43,015 nt of DNA from positions 1 through 43,015 of the forward strand of contig CBDVAP010000008.1 of the NCBI GenBank assembly GCA_965372015.1, read 5' to 3'. The first letter of the stretch is position 1. Each line of letters begins with the position of its first letter. The notes under the pieces are model-generated. The model was not told where the DNA came from, did no database searches, and was given only the letters and a program-made list of their open reading frames with translations. This document shows, one piece after another, positions 1 through 7,930 of this stretch. Both the position numbers and the translations under genes were made by a program. Origin of the DNA: JACZSB01 sp965372015 (GTDB taxonomy: Bacteria; Fidelibacterota; Marinisomatia; SCGC-AAA003-L08; TS1B11).

Positions 1-141
1 ATCCAACAGGAAATCCAATGTAGGAAAACAGCCTGACTTGGGTTACCTTTTAATTTGAGGCAACAGGCCTGTTTAACCACAGTGGCCGAGAGTAATTTCC
101 GCCTTGGAAAACAGGCCCCGTAGGCATGGTTGGGGCCATAG

Positions 142-1449
142 TTGGAACTGGGAGCAGTGAGTTTAAAAATAAAATCCGTGGTGGCGGACGGCTTGGGAGC
201 CCATTTGGGTTTAAAGCCCGGCGACCGGCTGCTTAAAATCGACGGCCGCAAGGTACTTGACCACCTGGACTACCAGTTTCGCATTGACACGGCCAGCCCG
301 GTCCTGGAACTGGAGATTGACGGGCGGCGGGAGTCGGTGGAGCTGGACAAGGAGCCCACCGAGGACCTGGGGCTGGTGTTCGAGGATTTCGCAGTCCGGC
401 GCTGCGCCAACGATTGCATATTCTGTTTCGTGGATCAGAACGCCAGCGGATTGCGGCCCGCACTCAATTTCCGCGACGGCGACTACCGCCTTAGTTTCCT
501 GCATGGGCACTACATCACAATGACCAACATGGGTGATAGCGACCTCCAGCGGATCGTGGAGCAGCGCCTGTCGCCCCTGAATATCTCCATTCATGCCACC
601 GAGCCGGAACTCCGCCGCCAGCTGCTGCTGTATGGCAAGGACGACCGCCTGCTGGAGAAAATGCGCTTTCTAGTGGACAACGACATCCAATTGCACGGCC
701 AGGTGGTGCTCTGCCCCGGCCTCAACGACGGCTCGCATTTGCGGCGCACCCTAGATGATCTGCTCCCGCTCAGCCCGGGCCTGCGGTCGGTCTCCATCGT
801 ACCGGTGGGCTTGACCGGCCACCGCGACGGTCTGACGCCCATATCACCGGTAACTTCGCAGTACGCCCGTGAGTGGCTGCACGAATACGCTGATTTGGAT
901 GAACACTATCGTCATTCCGGCGGCTCCAGATTGGTATTTCCCAGCGATGAGTGGTACATTCAGGCTGGCCGGGAAGTACCGGCGGCGGCCTACTACGGCG
1001 ATCTGGGCATGGAGGAAAACGGTGTGGGGCAGGTGCGGGCCTTCCTGGACCGCTTTGCCGCCGAACAGGACTCGCTGCCGTCCCGCTTGGACCGGCCCAC
1101 TCGCTTCACCATCGCCACCGGGGTGTTGGCGGCCGGGCTTCTCTCCCGGCACATTCTACCCCGGCTCAACCGCATCGCTAATCTGGCCGTCAGCCTGGAG
1201 GTGGTGCCGAACCGCTTGCTGGGTGAATCGGTGTCAGTGGCGGGCCTGCTGGCGGGCCGGGACCTGCTGGGCCATTTGATGGATAAGGACCTGGGGGAGG
1301 TGGTTTGGACGACCGATCGCATACTGAGCGCCGGACAAGGAATTACCTTGGACGATATGACCCCTGGCGATATCGGCCGGCAACTGGGTGTACCGTTGAA
1401 AACCGCCGGCGATAGCCTGCTGGAGCTTTTTGGCGGGGCGGATGGCTAA
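142..1449 (+). CDS. DUF512 family protein (PDZ-like domain plus radical-SAM-type FeS core)
   Basis: The N-terminal ~70 residues look like a PDZ domain (GLKPGDRLLKIDG). A CX3CX2C motif follows (C88, C92, C95 in CANDCIFCF), and the later GQVVLCPGLNDG and SIVPVGLTGHR stretches are typical of DUF512 proteins. Length (about 435 aa) is normal for the family. The family is conserved but its reaction is not established to my knowledge. The assigned start is TTG at 142; GTG at 157 is an alternative, but the GGGAG in front of it sits only 2 nt away, so the start is unsettled. The stop overlaps the likely ATG of der, suggesting translational coupling. DUF512-der adjacency is common in bacteria. Confidence 0.88.
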   Translation: MELGAVSLKIKSVVADGLGAHLGLKPGDRLLKIDGRKVLDHLDYQFRIDTASPVLELEIDGRRESVELDKEPTEDLGLVFEDFAVRRCANDCIFCFVDQNASGLRPALNFRDGDYRLSFLHGHYITMTNMGDSDLQRIVEQRLSPLNISIHATEPELRRQLLLYGKDDRLLEKMRFLVDNDIQLHGQVVLCPGLNDGSHLRRTLDDLLPLSPGLRSVSIVPVGLTGHRDGLTPISPVTSQYAREWLHEYADLDEHYRHSGGSRLVFPSDEWYIQAGREVPAAAYYGDLGMEENGVGQVRAFLDRFAAEQDSLPSRLDRPTRFTIATGVLAAGLLSRHILPRLNRIANLAVSLEVVPNRLLGESVSVAGLLAGRDLLGHLMDKDLGEVVWTTDRILSAGQGITLDDMTPGDIGRQLGVPLKTAGDSLLELFGGADG

Positions 1450-2755
1450 ACCAACGGTAGCCATTATCGGCCGGCCCAATGTGGGCAAGTCTACCCTCTT
1501 TAACCGGCTGGTGGGTCGCCGCCAGGCCATAGTCGAGGAGACCGCCGGCGTCACCCGGGACCGGATCTACGGCCAGGTGGAATGGCGGGGATACAGCTTC
1601 CACCTGATCGATACCGGCGGCTACATTCCCGCCGGCGGGGATGTCATCAGCGATACCGTCCGAAAGCAGGCGGACTTGGCCGGTGAGGAAGCGGACTTGA
1701 TTTTGCTGATGGTGGACAGCCAGTCCGGCCCCGCGGCGGATGATCTGGTACTGGTGGAACGGCTGCGTAGGCTCGATAAGCCGGTTTTGCTGCTGGTCAA
1801 TAAGGTGGACGACCAGTCCCACGAGAAACGAGCCCTGGATTTCTATGAGCTGGGACTGGGGACTCCGCTGGCCATTGGGGCCTCTAGTGGCCGGGCCGTG
1901 GGCGACATGCTGGATGCCGTTATGGAGCGGCTGGAAGGGTCTTGGACGGCGTCGGAGGAGGAACGGGACTCGCTGGGCCTGGCAATTGTGGGGGTCCCCA
2001 ATGCCGGAAAATCATCCTTCCTCAATGCCATAACCAAGCAGGAAAAATCGATTGTTACCGAAATCCCCGGCACTACCCGGGACTCGGTGGACTCCTACTT
2101 GAATTACATGGGCCTTAAAATCCGCCTGATAGATACCGCCGGTCTGCGCCGCAAGGCCCGTATCAAGGACGCCATCGAATTTTACAGCACCGTCCGCAGC
2201 TACCGCAGCATTGATGAGTGCCGGGTCGCCATCGTCATGTTGGATGCCCAGCGGGGGTTCCACGATCAGGACCGGCAGATCATGAGCTACGTCCTGGAAC
2301 AGGGCAAAGGAATGGTAGTGGCCATCAATAAGTGGGATACCGTGGCCAAGGTCACGGATACAATGGGGCAGTGGGTGAAGGAGCTGCAAGCCGGCTTCAA
2401 GCAGTTGGAGCACTATCCGTTGGTGTTTACCTCGGTACCCAGGAACCAGCGTTTGTGGAAAGTGATGGAGGCGGCCGTAGAGGTTTCCCGCCAGGCCGAC
2501 CGGAAGATCCCTACCGCGGAGCTTAACGATTTCCTGGCCGGGGCCCTGGGCTATCTGTCGCCACCGGCAGTCAGGGGCCGGCAGCTGGGCATAAAGTACG
2601 TTACCCAGGTCCACCGGCGGCCACCGTTATTCGCGTTTTTCTGCAATCACCCCGACCTGATCCCGGTATCTTACCAGCGCTACCTGCAGAACCGCCTGCG
2701 GGAGCGCTTCGGGTTCTTTGGCGTGCCGGTCAAACTGTCATTCCGCCGGAAGTAA
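1442..2755 (+). CDS. der: Ribosome-associated GTPase Der (EngA)
   Basis: Der is an essential tandem-GTPase needed for 50S ribosome maturation. Two complete G domains are visible. The first has GRPNVGKS, DTGGY and NKVD; the second has GVPNAGKSS, DTAGL and NKWD. A C-terminal KH-like domain follows and ends in FGVPVKLSFRRK, as in the family. Length (437 aa) is standard. The frame is open from 1430, but ATG 1442 gives the normal start MAKPTVAIIGRPN and is preceded by a G-rich stretch (GGCGGGGCGG). The start overlaps the upstream stop by 8 nt. The downstream gene begins immediately after the stop codon. Confidence 0.97.
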   Translation: MAKPTVAIIGRPNVGKSTLFNRLVGRRQAIVEETAGVTRDRIYGQVEWRGYSFHLIDTGGYIPAGGDVISDTVRKQADLAGEEADLILLMVDSQSGPAADDLVLVERLRRLDKPVLLLVNKVDDQSHEKRALDFYELGLGTPLAIGASSGRAVGDMLDAVMERLEGSWTASEEERDSLGLAIVGVPNAGKSSFLNAITKQEKSIVTEIPGTTRDSVDSYLNYMGLKIRLIDTAGLRRKARIKDAIEFYSTVRSYRSIDECRVAIVMLDAQRGFHDQDRQIMSYVLEQGKGMVVAINKWDTVAKVTDTMGQWVKELQAGFKQLEHYPLVFTSVPRNQRLWKVMEAAVEVSRQADRKIPTAELNDFLAGALGYLSPPAVRGRQLGIKYVTQVHRRPPLFAFFCNHPDLIPVSYQRYLQNRLRERFGFFGVPVKLSFRRK

Positions 2756-4303
2756 ATGCGGCAATTGCTACTCATACTGGTAATGGCTGGAATCTTGGCG
2801 GGGCAGGCGGCAACGCATCAGGGGCCCAAGTGCGGCCTTTCCCAGCGTCCCAAGTTTATGCCCTTGAAAGCCAATATTCTGGAGCCCCGGCCGGATTTGC
2901 AGACTTCGTTCATATCCTCAGACGGTCAATTCGCGATTCACTACGATACTACCGGCATTCATAGCGTGGTCACCTACACTACCCGCCCCGACCGGGTCCC
3001 CGATTGGGTGGTGCAGGTGGCCCAAGCCTGCTCCCTTGCCAGGTCTTTACTATTGGAACTGGGGTATGAGCCGGCGCCCGATGACGGGGACGGGAAATAT
3101 GATGTCTACCTGGTGGGTGACCTGCCGCCCGGGTGGTACGGGGTAACCATTCCGGCGGGAACGGACGGTGAGGATCGCACCACTTCGTTCATCAAGATGG
3201 ATAACGACTTCTCCACCCTTGAACTCTACTATACCTACGGCCTGGACGGGGCTCGGGTTACCGCGGCCCATGAATATTTCCATGCCGTCCAGATGGGGTA
3301 TAAGGCGGTGATTGGGGATATCTTCTTTTACGAATTGGCGTCCACCTGGTTTGAGGATGTTGCTTTCCCACAGATTGATGATTGGGTGTATTGGTACCCT
3401 GATTTTGGAAATAATCCCACCCAGCCCATCACCACTTCTCCCCTGCAGGGGGGAGGCTATTCCATTGCAATTTTCGGGCACTACTTGACCCAACGGTACG
3501 AAATGGATTTCATGCTGCACCTGTGGGGGCGGTTCCAGTCCCAGGGTGCCCTGTCAGCCTTGCGAGCCGAGCTGGCCCTCTGGGGGGGATCCCTCTCCGG
3601 GGCCTGGATTAACTTTGTGGCTGGTCTTTTCCTCAATGGCACTGAAAGTGATTATCATTTCTACCCGGACCAGATCCTGCTCGATCCGCCGCTTATCGAC
3701 TCACCCCGGATTCTGTCAGACAGCTTGACATTATCCTTCACTCAGTTGCGGGAAGTCACTGCCAATATCCAGTCGCTCCAGATGTCGGGGCCCAGCACCT
3801 TGCGTCTCCAGGTAAGGTCGGCGCCGGAATCGTTCACCGGGCGGCTGGTGCTGGATTCCGATGGGTTGACCCCTTATAATCTGACGGATGCGCCCATGTA
3901 TCTATCAAGCCTCAACAGTCTGTCGAAGATGGTAGTGGTGGTGGGCGCCCAGTCCGGTGATCTGGATCTGACCGCCACCGTGATCGACACTTCCTATGCC
4001 ATCGAATTTGCTCTGGATGAATTGGCCCCCAATCCGGTGAGGCCCACACGGCAGGGCTTCAGCGGGCTGCACTTGATCTACCGGGTGGGTGAGCCACTTC
4101 CGGATATCAAACAGCAAGTAACAATCTACAATCTGCTGGGCCGGGAAATCTACAGCGCTGGTTGGGTTGGCGATGTGGGTGAAGGCACACACAACCTGAC
4201 TGTGGAGATTCCCGCCATGCGCCACTGGGCTTCCGGCGTTTACCTGCTGACACTCTCTATCGGCCGCCATACTCTCAAGCGCACTTTCACTGTGATCCAG
4301 TGA
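2756..4303 (+). CDS. Secreted putative zinc metalloprotease with T9SS-type C-terminal sorting domain
   Basis: The N-terminus is a signal peptide (MRQLLLILVMAGILAGQA). Around residue 170 an HEYFH motif fits the HEXXH zinc site, followed by a nearby acidic STWFED that could supply a third ligand; this resembles the MXAN_6640-type putative metalloproteases. The last ~95 residues (LAPNPVRP, then YNLLGREIYS, then ASGVYLLTL and a basic end KRTFTVIQ) resemble T9SS type A sorting domains, which direct export through the outer membrane in Bacteroidota and related FCB phyla. The ATG abuts the der stop codon. The substrate is unknown, and catalysis is inferred only from the motif. Confidence 0.8.
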   Translation: MRQLLLILVMAGILAGQAATHQGPKCGLSQRPKFMPLKANILEPRPDLQTSFISSDGQFAIHYDTTGIHSVVTYTTRPDRVPDWVVQVAQACSLARSLLLELGYEPAPDDGDGKYDVYLVGDLPPGWYGVTIPAGTDGEDRTTSFIKMDNDFSTLELYYTYGLDGARVTAAHEYFHAVQMGYKAVIGDIFFYELASTWFEDVAFPQIDDWVYWYPDFGNNPTQPITTSPLQGGGYSIAIFGHYLTQRYEMDFMLHLWGRFQSQGALSALRAELALWGGSLSGAWINFVAGLFLNGTESDYHFYPDQILLDPPLIDSPRILSDSLTLSFTQLREVTANIQSLQMSGPSTLRLQVRSAPESFTGRLVLDSDGLTPYNLTDAPMYLSSLNSLSKMVVVVGAQSGDLDLTATVIDTSYAIEFALDELAPNPVRPTRQGFSGLHLIYRVGEPLPDIKQQVTIYNLLGREIYSAGWVGDVGEGTHNLTVEIPAMRHWASGVYLLTLSIGRHTLKRTFTVIQ

Positions 4304-4309
4304 GACGCA

Positions 4310-4915
4310 ATGAATATTCTGGCAGGCCCCAGCTCCATAGCTGAGCACCGGGTCAAAGGCTCCCGTTTTATTGCCCGCGCGCTGCCGGTAACCGACCGGC
4401 CGGCAATAGACCGGGCACTGGCGGGTTTGCGGGATCGTTTTCCCGATGCCACCCATATCTGTTATGCCTACCGATTGGCCGGCGCCGGTGAGCAGCCGGT
4501 GGAGTACAGTACTGACGCCGGTGAGCCGGGCCGGTCAGCGGGTGTACCTATATTGAACACACTGCGCCGTCATGAACTCGTTGATTGCCTGGCATGGGTG
4601 GTGCGCTATTTTGGCGGCACCAAGTTGGGTATCCCGGGATTGATCGCCGCCTACGGTCGGGCAGTTGAGATGGCCCTGGTGGATGCTAAAACGGTCCCCT
4701 GGGTCACGTTGACTACCCGCCGGCTACTGATCCCCTATCCCCTGGTTGACCGGGTCAAGGCTGCGGCTCTCAAGGTGGGCGGTAAAATCTTGGAAGAAGA
4801 GTACGGCCTTTATGTTGTGCTGCTCACCCAACTACCGGCGGTCGAGATTGACGACTTTTTGCACCAGGTTCAGGATTGGGGTGGAGGCACCATTGATATC
4901 AAGGAGGAGAATTGA
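4310..4915 (+). CDS. yigZ: YigZ/IMPACT family protein (UPF0029)
   Basis: The N-terminal domain has family hallmarks: VKGSRFIARA, then HICYAYRL, STDAGEPGRSAGVPIL and VVRYFGGTKLGIPGLIAAYG. A smaller C-terminal DUF1949-like domain follows. Length (201 aa) is typical. The family is conserved and related to eukaryotic IMPACT, a translational regulator; the precise role in bacteria is not settled. The gene starts 6 nt after the upstream stop with only a weak ribosome binding site (GTGAGACGCA), so coupling with the previous gene is likely. Confidence 0.93.
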   Translation: MNILAGPSSIAEHRVKGSRFIARALPVTDRPAIDRALAGLRDRFPDATHICYAYRLAGAGEQPVEYSTDAGEPGRSAGVPILNTLRRHELVDCLAWVVRYFGGTKLGIPGLIAAYGRAVEMALVDAKTVPWVTLTTRRLLIPYPLVDRVKAAALKVGGKILEEEYGLYVVLLTQLPAVEIDDFLHQVQDWGGGTIDIKEEN

Positions 4916-4953
4916 TTTCTCCCGATAGTGATATTAAATTTCAGCTCTTCGGA

Positions 4954-5027
<74 letters not shown>

Positions 5028-5028
5028 C

Positions 5029-5304
5029 ATTATAATCCCCGGGCACCTTTTGGTGGTCGGGGATTTTACCGTTGGGGGTTAAGGAAGCGAACCAGCCGGT
5101 TCGAGCCGTAGCGACCGCAGGGAGCGGAGACCGTTGAGCGTAGCGAAACCATCCAGCCCCCGCTACATCATAATCTCCGGACACCTTTTGGTGGTCGGGG
5201 ATTTTACCGTTAGGGGGTGAGGATGCGAACCAGTTGGTTCGAGCCGTAGCGACCGCAGGGAGCGTAGACCGTTGAGCGCAGCGAGACCATCCAGCCCCCG
5301 CTAC
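5029..5304 (+). repeat. Two tandem 138-nt units, each ending in the tRNA-fMet 3' end
   Basis: Unit 1 is 5029-5166 and unit 2 is 5167-5304. Each begins with the tRNA terminator hairpin, passes through a stretch containing GGTTCGA of the T-loop, carries a 46-nt insertion (5105-5150 and 5243-5288), and ends with the tRNA tail ATCCAGCCCCCGCTAC. The anticodon arm is missing, so neither unit can be a functional tRNA. The structure is what repeated site-specific integration, or duplication of an attachment site at the tRNA 3' end, would leave. The units differ from each other at scattered positions. Confidence 0.85.
5034..5067 (+). terminator. Rho-independent terminator after tRNA-fMet
   Basis: An AATCCCCG stem pairs with CGGGGATT, with an inner CACC/GGTG pairing around a TTTT loop, followed by a short T run. 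It lies just after the tRNA. The same hairpin recurs in the second 138-nt unit, so it was duplicated with the tRNA 3' end. Confidence 0.75.
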
Positions 5305-5314
5305 TCTCGAGAGA

Positions 5315-5344
5315 CCCTCTTTTCCGACGTGAAAAGAGGGTTTC
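5315..5344 (+). terminator. Terminator hairpin downstream of the tandem tRNA-derived units
   Basis: CCCTCTTTTC (5315-5324) pairs perfectly with GAAAAGAGGG (5331-5340) around a 6-nt loop, followed by TTTC. The same hairpin follows the tRNA-derived repeats at 28.94 kb and 40.12 kb, so it belongs to the repeated module. Confidence 0.75.
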
Positions 5345-5750
5345 TTGCGTGTTACCCAGTGTAATCTGAGGTGGCCAAATGCACTATTTTTTCGATTGTG
5401 CAGTCAGTTTCGACGGTAATCAGCCCATATCAGAGGAGTTGTTGGACTGTCAGCCTAGAGTTCAATAAACGGAGGTTTGCTGGATGAGAAAAATATACCG
5501 ATCTAATAGGCTAGAGGTTCTTTTCCACCTATTATACATATACGAATTTCCCGTCAGTAATTCGAGGAATAGGATCTGCAATACGATCTAAGGGGCCAGC
5601 AGATCTTGGATCGTTTGAAATAATCAAGCGGAGGTCGCTTCAGATAAGGCGAGAATTAAGCCTTGGAGAAGCGAACCTTGTATCGTAGTCTTAGCCCAAA
5701 GTGTCCAAAAGGGTCTGAACCGATACAGAGGCAGTGGTTACCTCGTCCCT
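5341..5750. other. Gene-free stretch with integrase-tail relic and a repeated 3'-flank element
   Basis: Positions ~5354-5401 match, with scattered changes, the sequence following the tRNA-derived repeat at 40.17 kb (CCAGTGTA.TCT, GCCAAATGCAC, TTTTTTCGATTGTG). At 28.98 kb the related sequence encodes the C-terminal end of a tyrosine recombinase on the minus strand, so this looks like the last remains of another integrase gene. Positions 5691-5743 (TTAGCCC...TGTCCAAAAGG...TCTGAA) recur at 17024-17071, again just beyond the stop codon of a minus-strand gene. I see no convincing gene here. Confidence 0.5.
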
Positions 5751-6929
5751 TCAGAGTCGGGATTTGAAGAAAATCAGGTCCTGGATCTTTGCCTCAATCT
5801 GCCGGTTCCCATTGGGGTGAAACCGGATAGGTCCGGTCACTCCCTGAGGATAATCCATATTGGCCAGAGCTGCCCTGATTTTACCCCGGTTCAGACCAGC
5901 GTGCCGAATAGCCTCCAGGACGATTCTCATGCTATCATAGGCATAGGCTGCAATAGCAGATGGACGACGACCATAAATGCCTTCAAACTTTCGCCGGAAT
6001 TGTTCACCCTGGTCAGTCTCCCAGTGCCCTGGCGTTACCACCGCCACGGTTCCTTCAACTGCCAACAGAGGCGTTCCTAACGCTGCGTCGGCAATTGATA
6101 AGGGTCCAAAGATGGCCTGAGATAGGCCCTGGCTGCGGAGGTTACGGATGAGGTCCCCGGCCATATCCGGTGGTGTGAAGAGAACCAGGCCGTCAAGAAA
6201 AATTTCCTGAATGCGGGTAGGAATGTCTGCGTCACTTTCCAGGTTAATGGTGAACACCTGCGCTGGTGCATACCCCTCTTTGGCTGCCTGCGTCAAGAAG
6301 GCCTTGGCCGCCACCTGATCGTCGTACCTCTTGGTGACAATTACAGCGACCTGCTGGAGGCGCCGGAACTGAAAAATTTCCCTGATCAATGCCTCGGCCT
6401 GCTGCCGGTCATCGGGGACAGTTCGAAAGAACCAGGGGATGTTGATTTGGGCTAGGGATGGATCGGTGGCCCAGGGCGTCACCATGGGTACCTGGCGTTT
6501 GGTGATAATCTGCTCCGCCAGATGGGCGCCACGACCGTCTAATCCCGCTATGAGAACCCAGATCCCCTGGTTGAAGACCAAGTCAACGATTTCCTTCGAT
6601 CCAGAGCCCCAGGGACCGTCGTCCGAATGGATAACCAATTCAAAGGGACACCCCTGATAGCCGCCTTGGGCATTGGCCTCGGTGATAGCCAGTTCTGCCC
6701 CCCGCTGAGCGGCTCGACCCTCATCGACCCGCTCTCCCTGCATCGGGATTAGCAGGCCTACTTTAATCGTTGCCTTGGATTGCAATCGGGTACCGGCGGC
6801 GTCTGGTGAAAACCGCTGATCAGTGGTAGCAACTAGAGGATGCTTTCCCTGCCGGTCTTGTGGACCGGGTGCTCCCACCGATAGCGAGAAAAGGAAACCC
6901 AGTAAGCATAGAGACTTGATTGGCGGCAC
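5751..6929 (-). CDS. Periplasmic ligand-binding protein, branched-chain amino acid (LivJ/Peripla_BP_6) type
   Basis: An exported solute-binding protein of the type 1 periplasmic fold: signal peptide (SLCLLGFLFSLSVGA), then KVGLLIPMQGERVDEGRAAQRGAELAI, and late LEAIRHAGLNRGKIRAALANM typical of the family. It is a paralogue of the protein at 7931-9244 (compare GYQGCPFELV with GYQGLPFELV). No ABC permease or ATPase gene is in the window, so it may act as a sensor or donor protein rather than in transport; that is inference. The start is GTG at 6929 with only a weak ribosome binding site. It is the last gene of the minus-strand cluster. Confidence 0.88.
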   Translation of the reverse strand: MPPIKSLCLLGFLFSLSVGAPGPQDRQGKHPLVATTDQRFSPDAAGTRLQSKATIKVGLLIPMQGERVDEGRAAQRGAELAITEANAQGGYQGCPFELVIHSDDGPWGSGSKEIVDLVFNQGIWVLIAGLDGRGAHLAEQIITKRQVPMVTPWATDPSLAQINIPWFFRTVPDDRQQAEALIREIFQFRRLQQVAVIVTKRYDDQVAAKAFLTQAAKEGYAPAQVFTINLESDADIPTRIQEIFLDGLVLFTPPDMAGDLIRNLRSQGLSQAIFGPLSIADAALGTPLLAVEGTVAVVTPGHWETDQGEQFRRKFEGIYGRRPSAIAAYAYDSMRIVLEAIRHAGLNRGKIRAALANMDYPQGVTGPIRFHPNGNRQIEAKIQDLIFFKSRL

Positions 6930-6984
6930 CGGGAATCTATATCCTGTCCAATATTGGAGAGCAGGTATTATGCTCCGCGCCCAG

Positions 6985-7881
6985 CTAAGCCGCCGGGACC
7001 GGTAGCTCCCTTCCCACCGCCTGGGCCACTCCCCGTAGGGCCTCCATCATCAGGCCAAACTTGTCCGGACGCAAGGACTGGGGACCATCACTGAGAGCCT
7101 CTTCCGGATGGGGGTGTACTTCTATTATTAATCCGTCGGCCCCAACAGCAATGGCTGCTTTCGCCAGGAAGGGCACCATCCACCAGTGGCCGGTGCCATG
7201 GCTTGGATCAACGATCACGGGAAGATGAGTAAGTTGCTTTAAGAGAGGAATGATATTCAAATCCAGTGTGTATTTAGTAGCCGTGTCGAATGTCCGAATA
7301 CCGCGCTCGCAGAGAATGATTTGTCCGTTACCCTGTTTGGAGATATACTCAGCCGCCAGCAGGAATTCTTCGATTGTGGCTGACAGGCCCCGTTTTAACA
7401 GCACCGGTTTGCTGCTCCTTCCTACCTCTTCAAGGAGCGTGAAGTTCTGCATGTTGCGCGAGCCAACCTGGAGAATATCAGCATACCGGCAGACCATATC
7501 CAGATGACGGGCGTCCATCACTTCGGTGACAATGGGCAACCCGGTTGTCTGCCGGGCCCGGGCCAGGATTCTTAACCCTTCCTCTTTCAATCCCTGAAAA
7601 CTGTATGGTGAGGTGCGGGGTTTGAACGCGCCGCCACGAAGAACTTTGGCCCCGCTGGCCTTTACCGCTCGGGCTGTTTCCAGCATCTGGGCGTCACTTT
7701 CCACGGCACAGGGGCCGGCTATAATCACGACCTCGGTCCCACCCCATCGAACTCCCCGAGCTTCAACGATGGTCCGGGTTGACTGCTCCTCCCGACGCAC
7801 AAGTTCGAAGGAGGAGTCTTTCAAAACTGGTAGATCACTGTTAAGGAAGTCTTCCATGGGGTTTTCACGATTCGTCATCAT
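6985..7881 (-). CDS. aroF: 3-deoxy-7-phosphoheptulonate (DAHP) synthase
   Basis: Catalyses the first step of the shikimate pathway (phosphoenolpyruvate plus erythrose 4-phosphate). Family motifs seen include IIAGPCAVES, KVLRGGAFKPRTSPYSFQG, ILQVGSRNMQNF, PVLLKRG and VIVDPSHGTGHW; these mark the type I-beta/KdsA-like enzymes. The protein is short (298 aa), with only ~45 residues before the barrel and no recognisable regulatory ACT or ferredoxin-like domain. ATG 7881 and the internal Met at residue 9 are both possible starts. It lies between two periplasmic binding protein genes in the same direction, an unusual setting for a shikimate enzyme. Confidence 0.93.
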   Translation of the reverse strand: MMTNRENPMEDFLNSDLPVLKDSSFELVRREEQSTRTIVEARGVRWGGTEVVIIAGPCAVESDAQMLETARAVKASGAKVLRGGAFKPRTSPYSFQGLKEEGLRILARARQTTGLPIVTEVMDARHLDMVCRYADILQVGSRNMQNFTLLEEVGRSSKPVLLKRGLSATIEEFLLAAEYISKQGNGQIILCERGIRTFDTATKYTLDLNIIPLLKQLTHLPVIVDPSHGTGHWWMVPFLAKAAIAVGADGLIIEVHPHPEEALSDGPQSLRPDKFGLMMEALRGVAQAVGRELPVPAA

Positions 7882-7930
7882 CCAGGATATCGTAGCGCAC
7901 GGGCCTACATTTTCAGGCGGCCCTTAAAAC

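Noticed and set aside
5029..5304. CRISPR array
   Set aside because: Only two long, nearly identical 138-nt units without short repeats or variable spacers.
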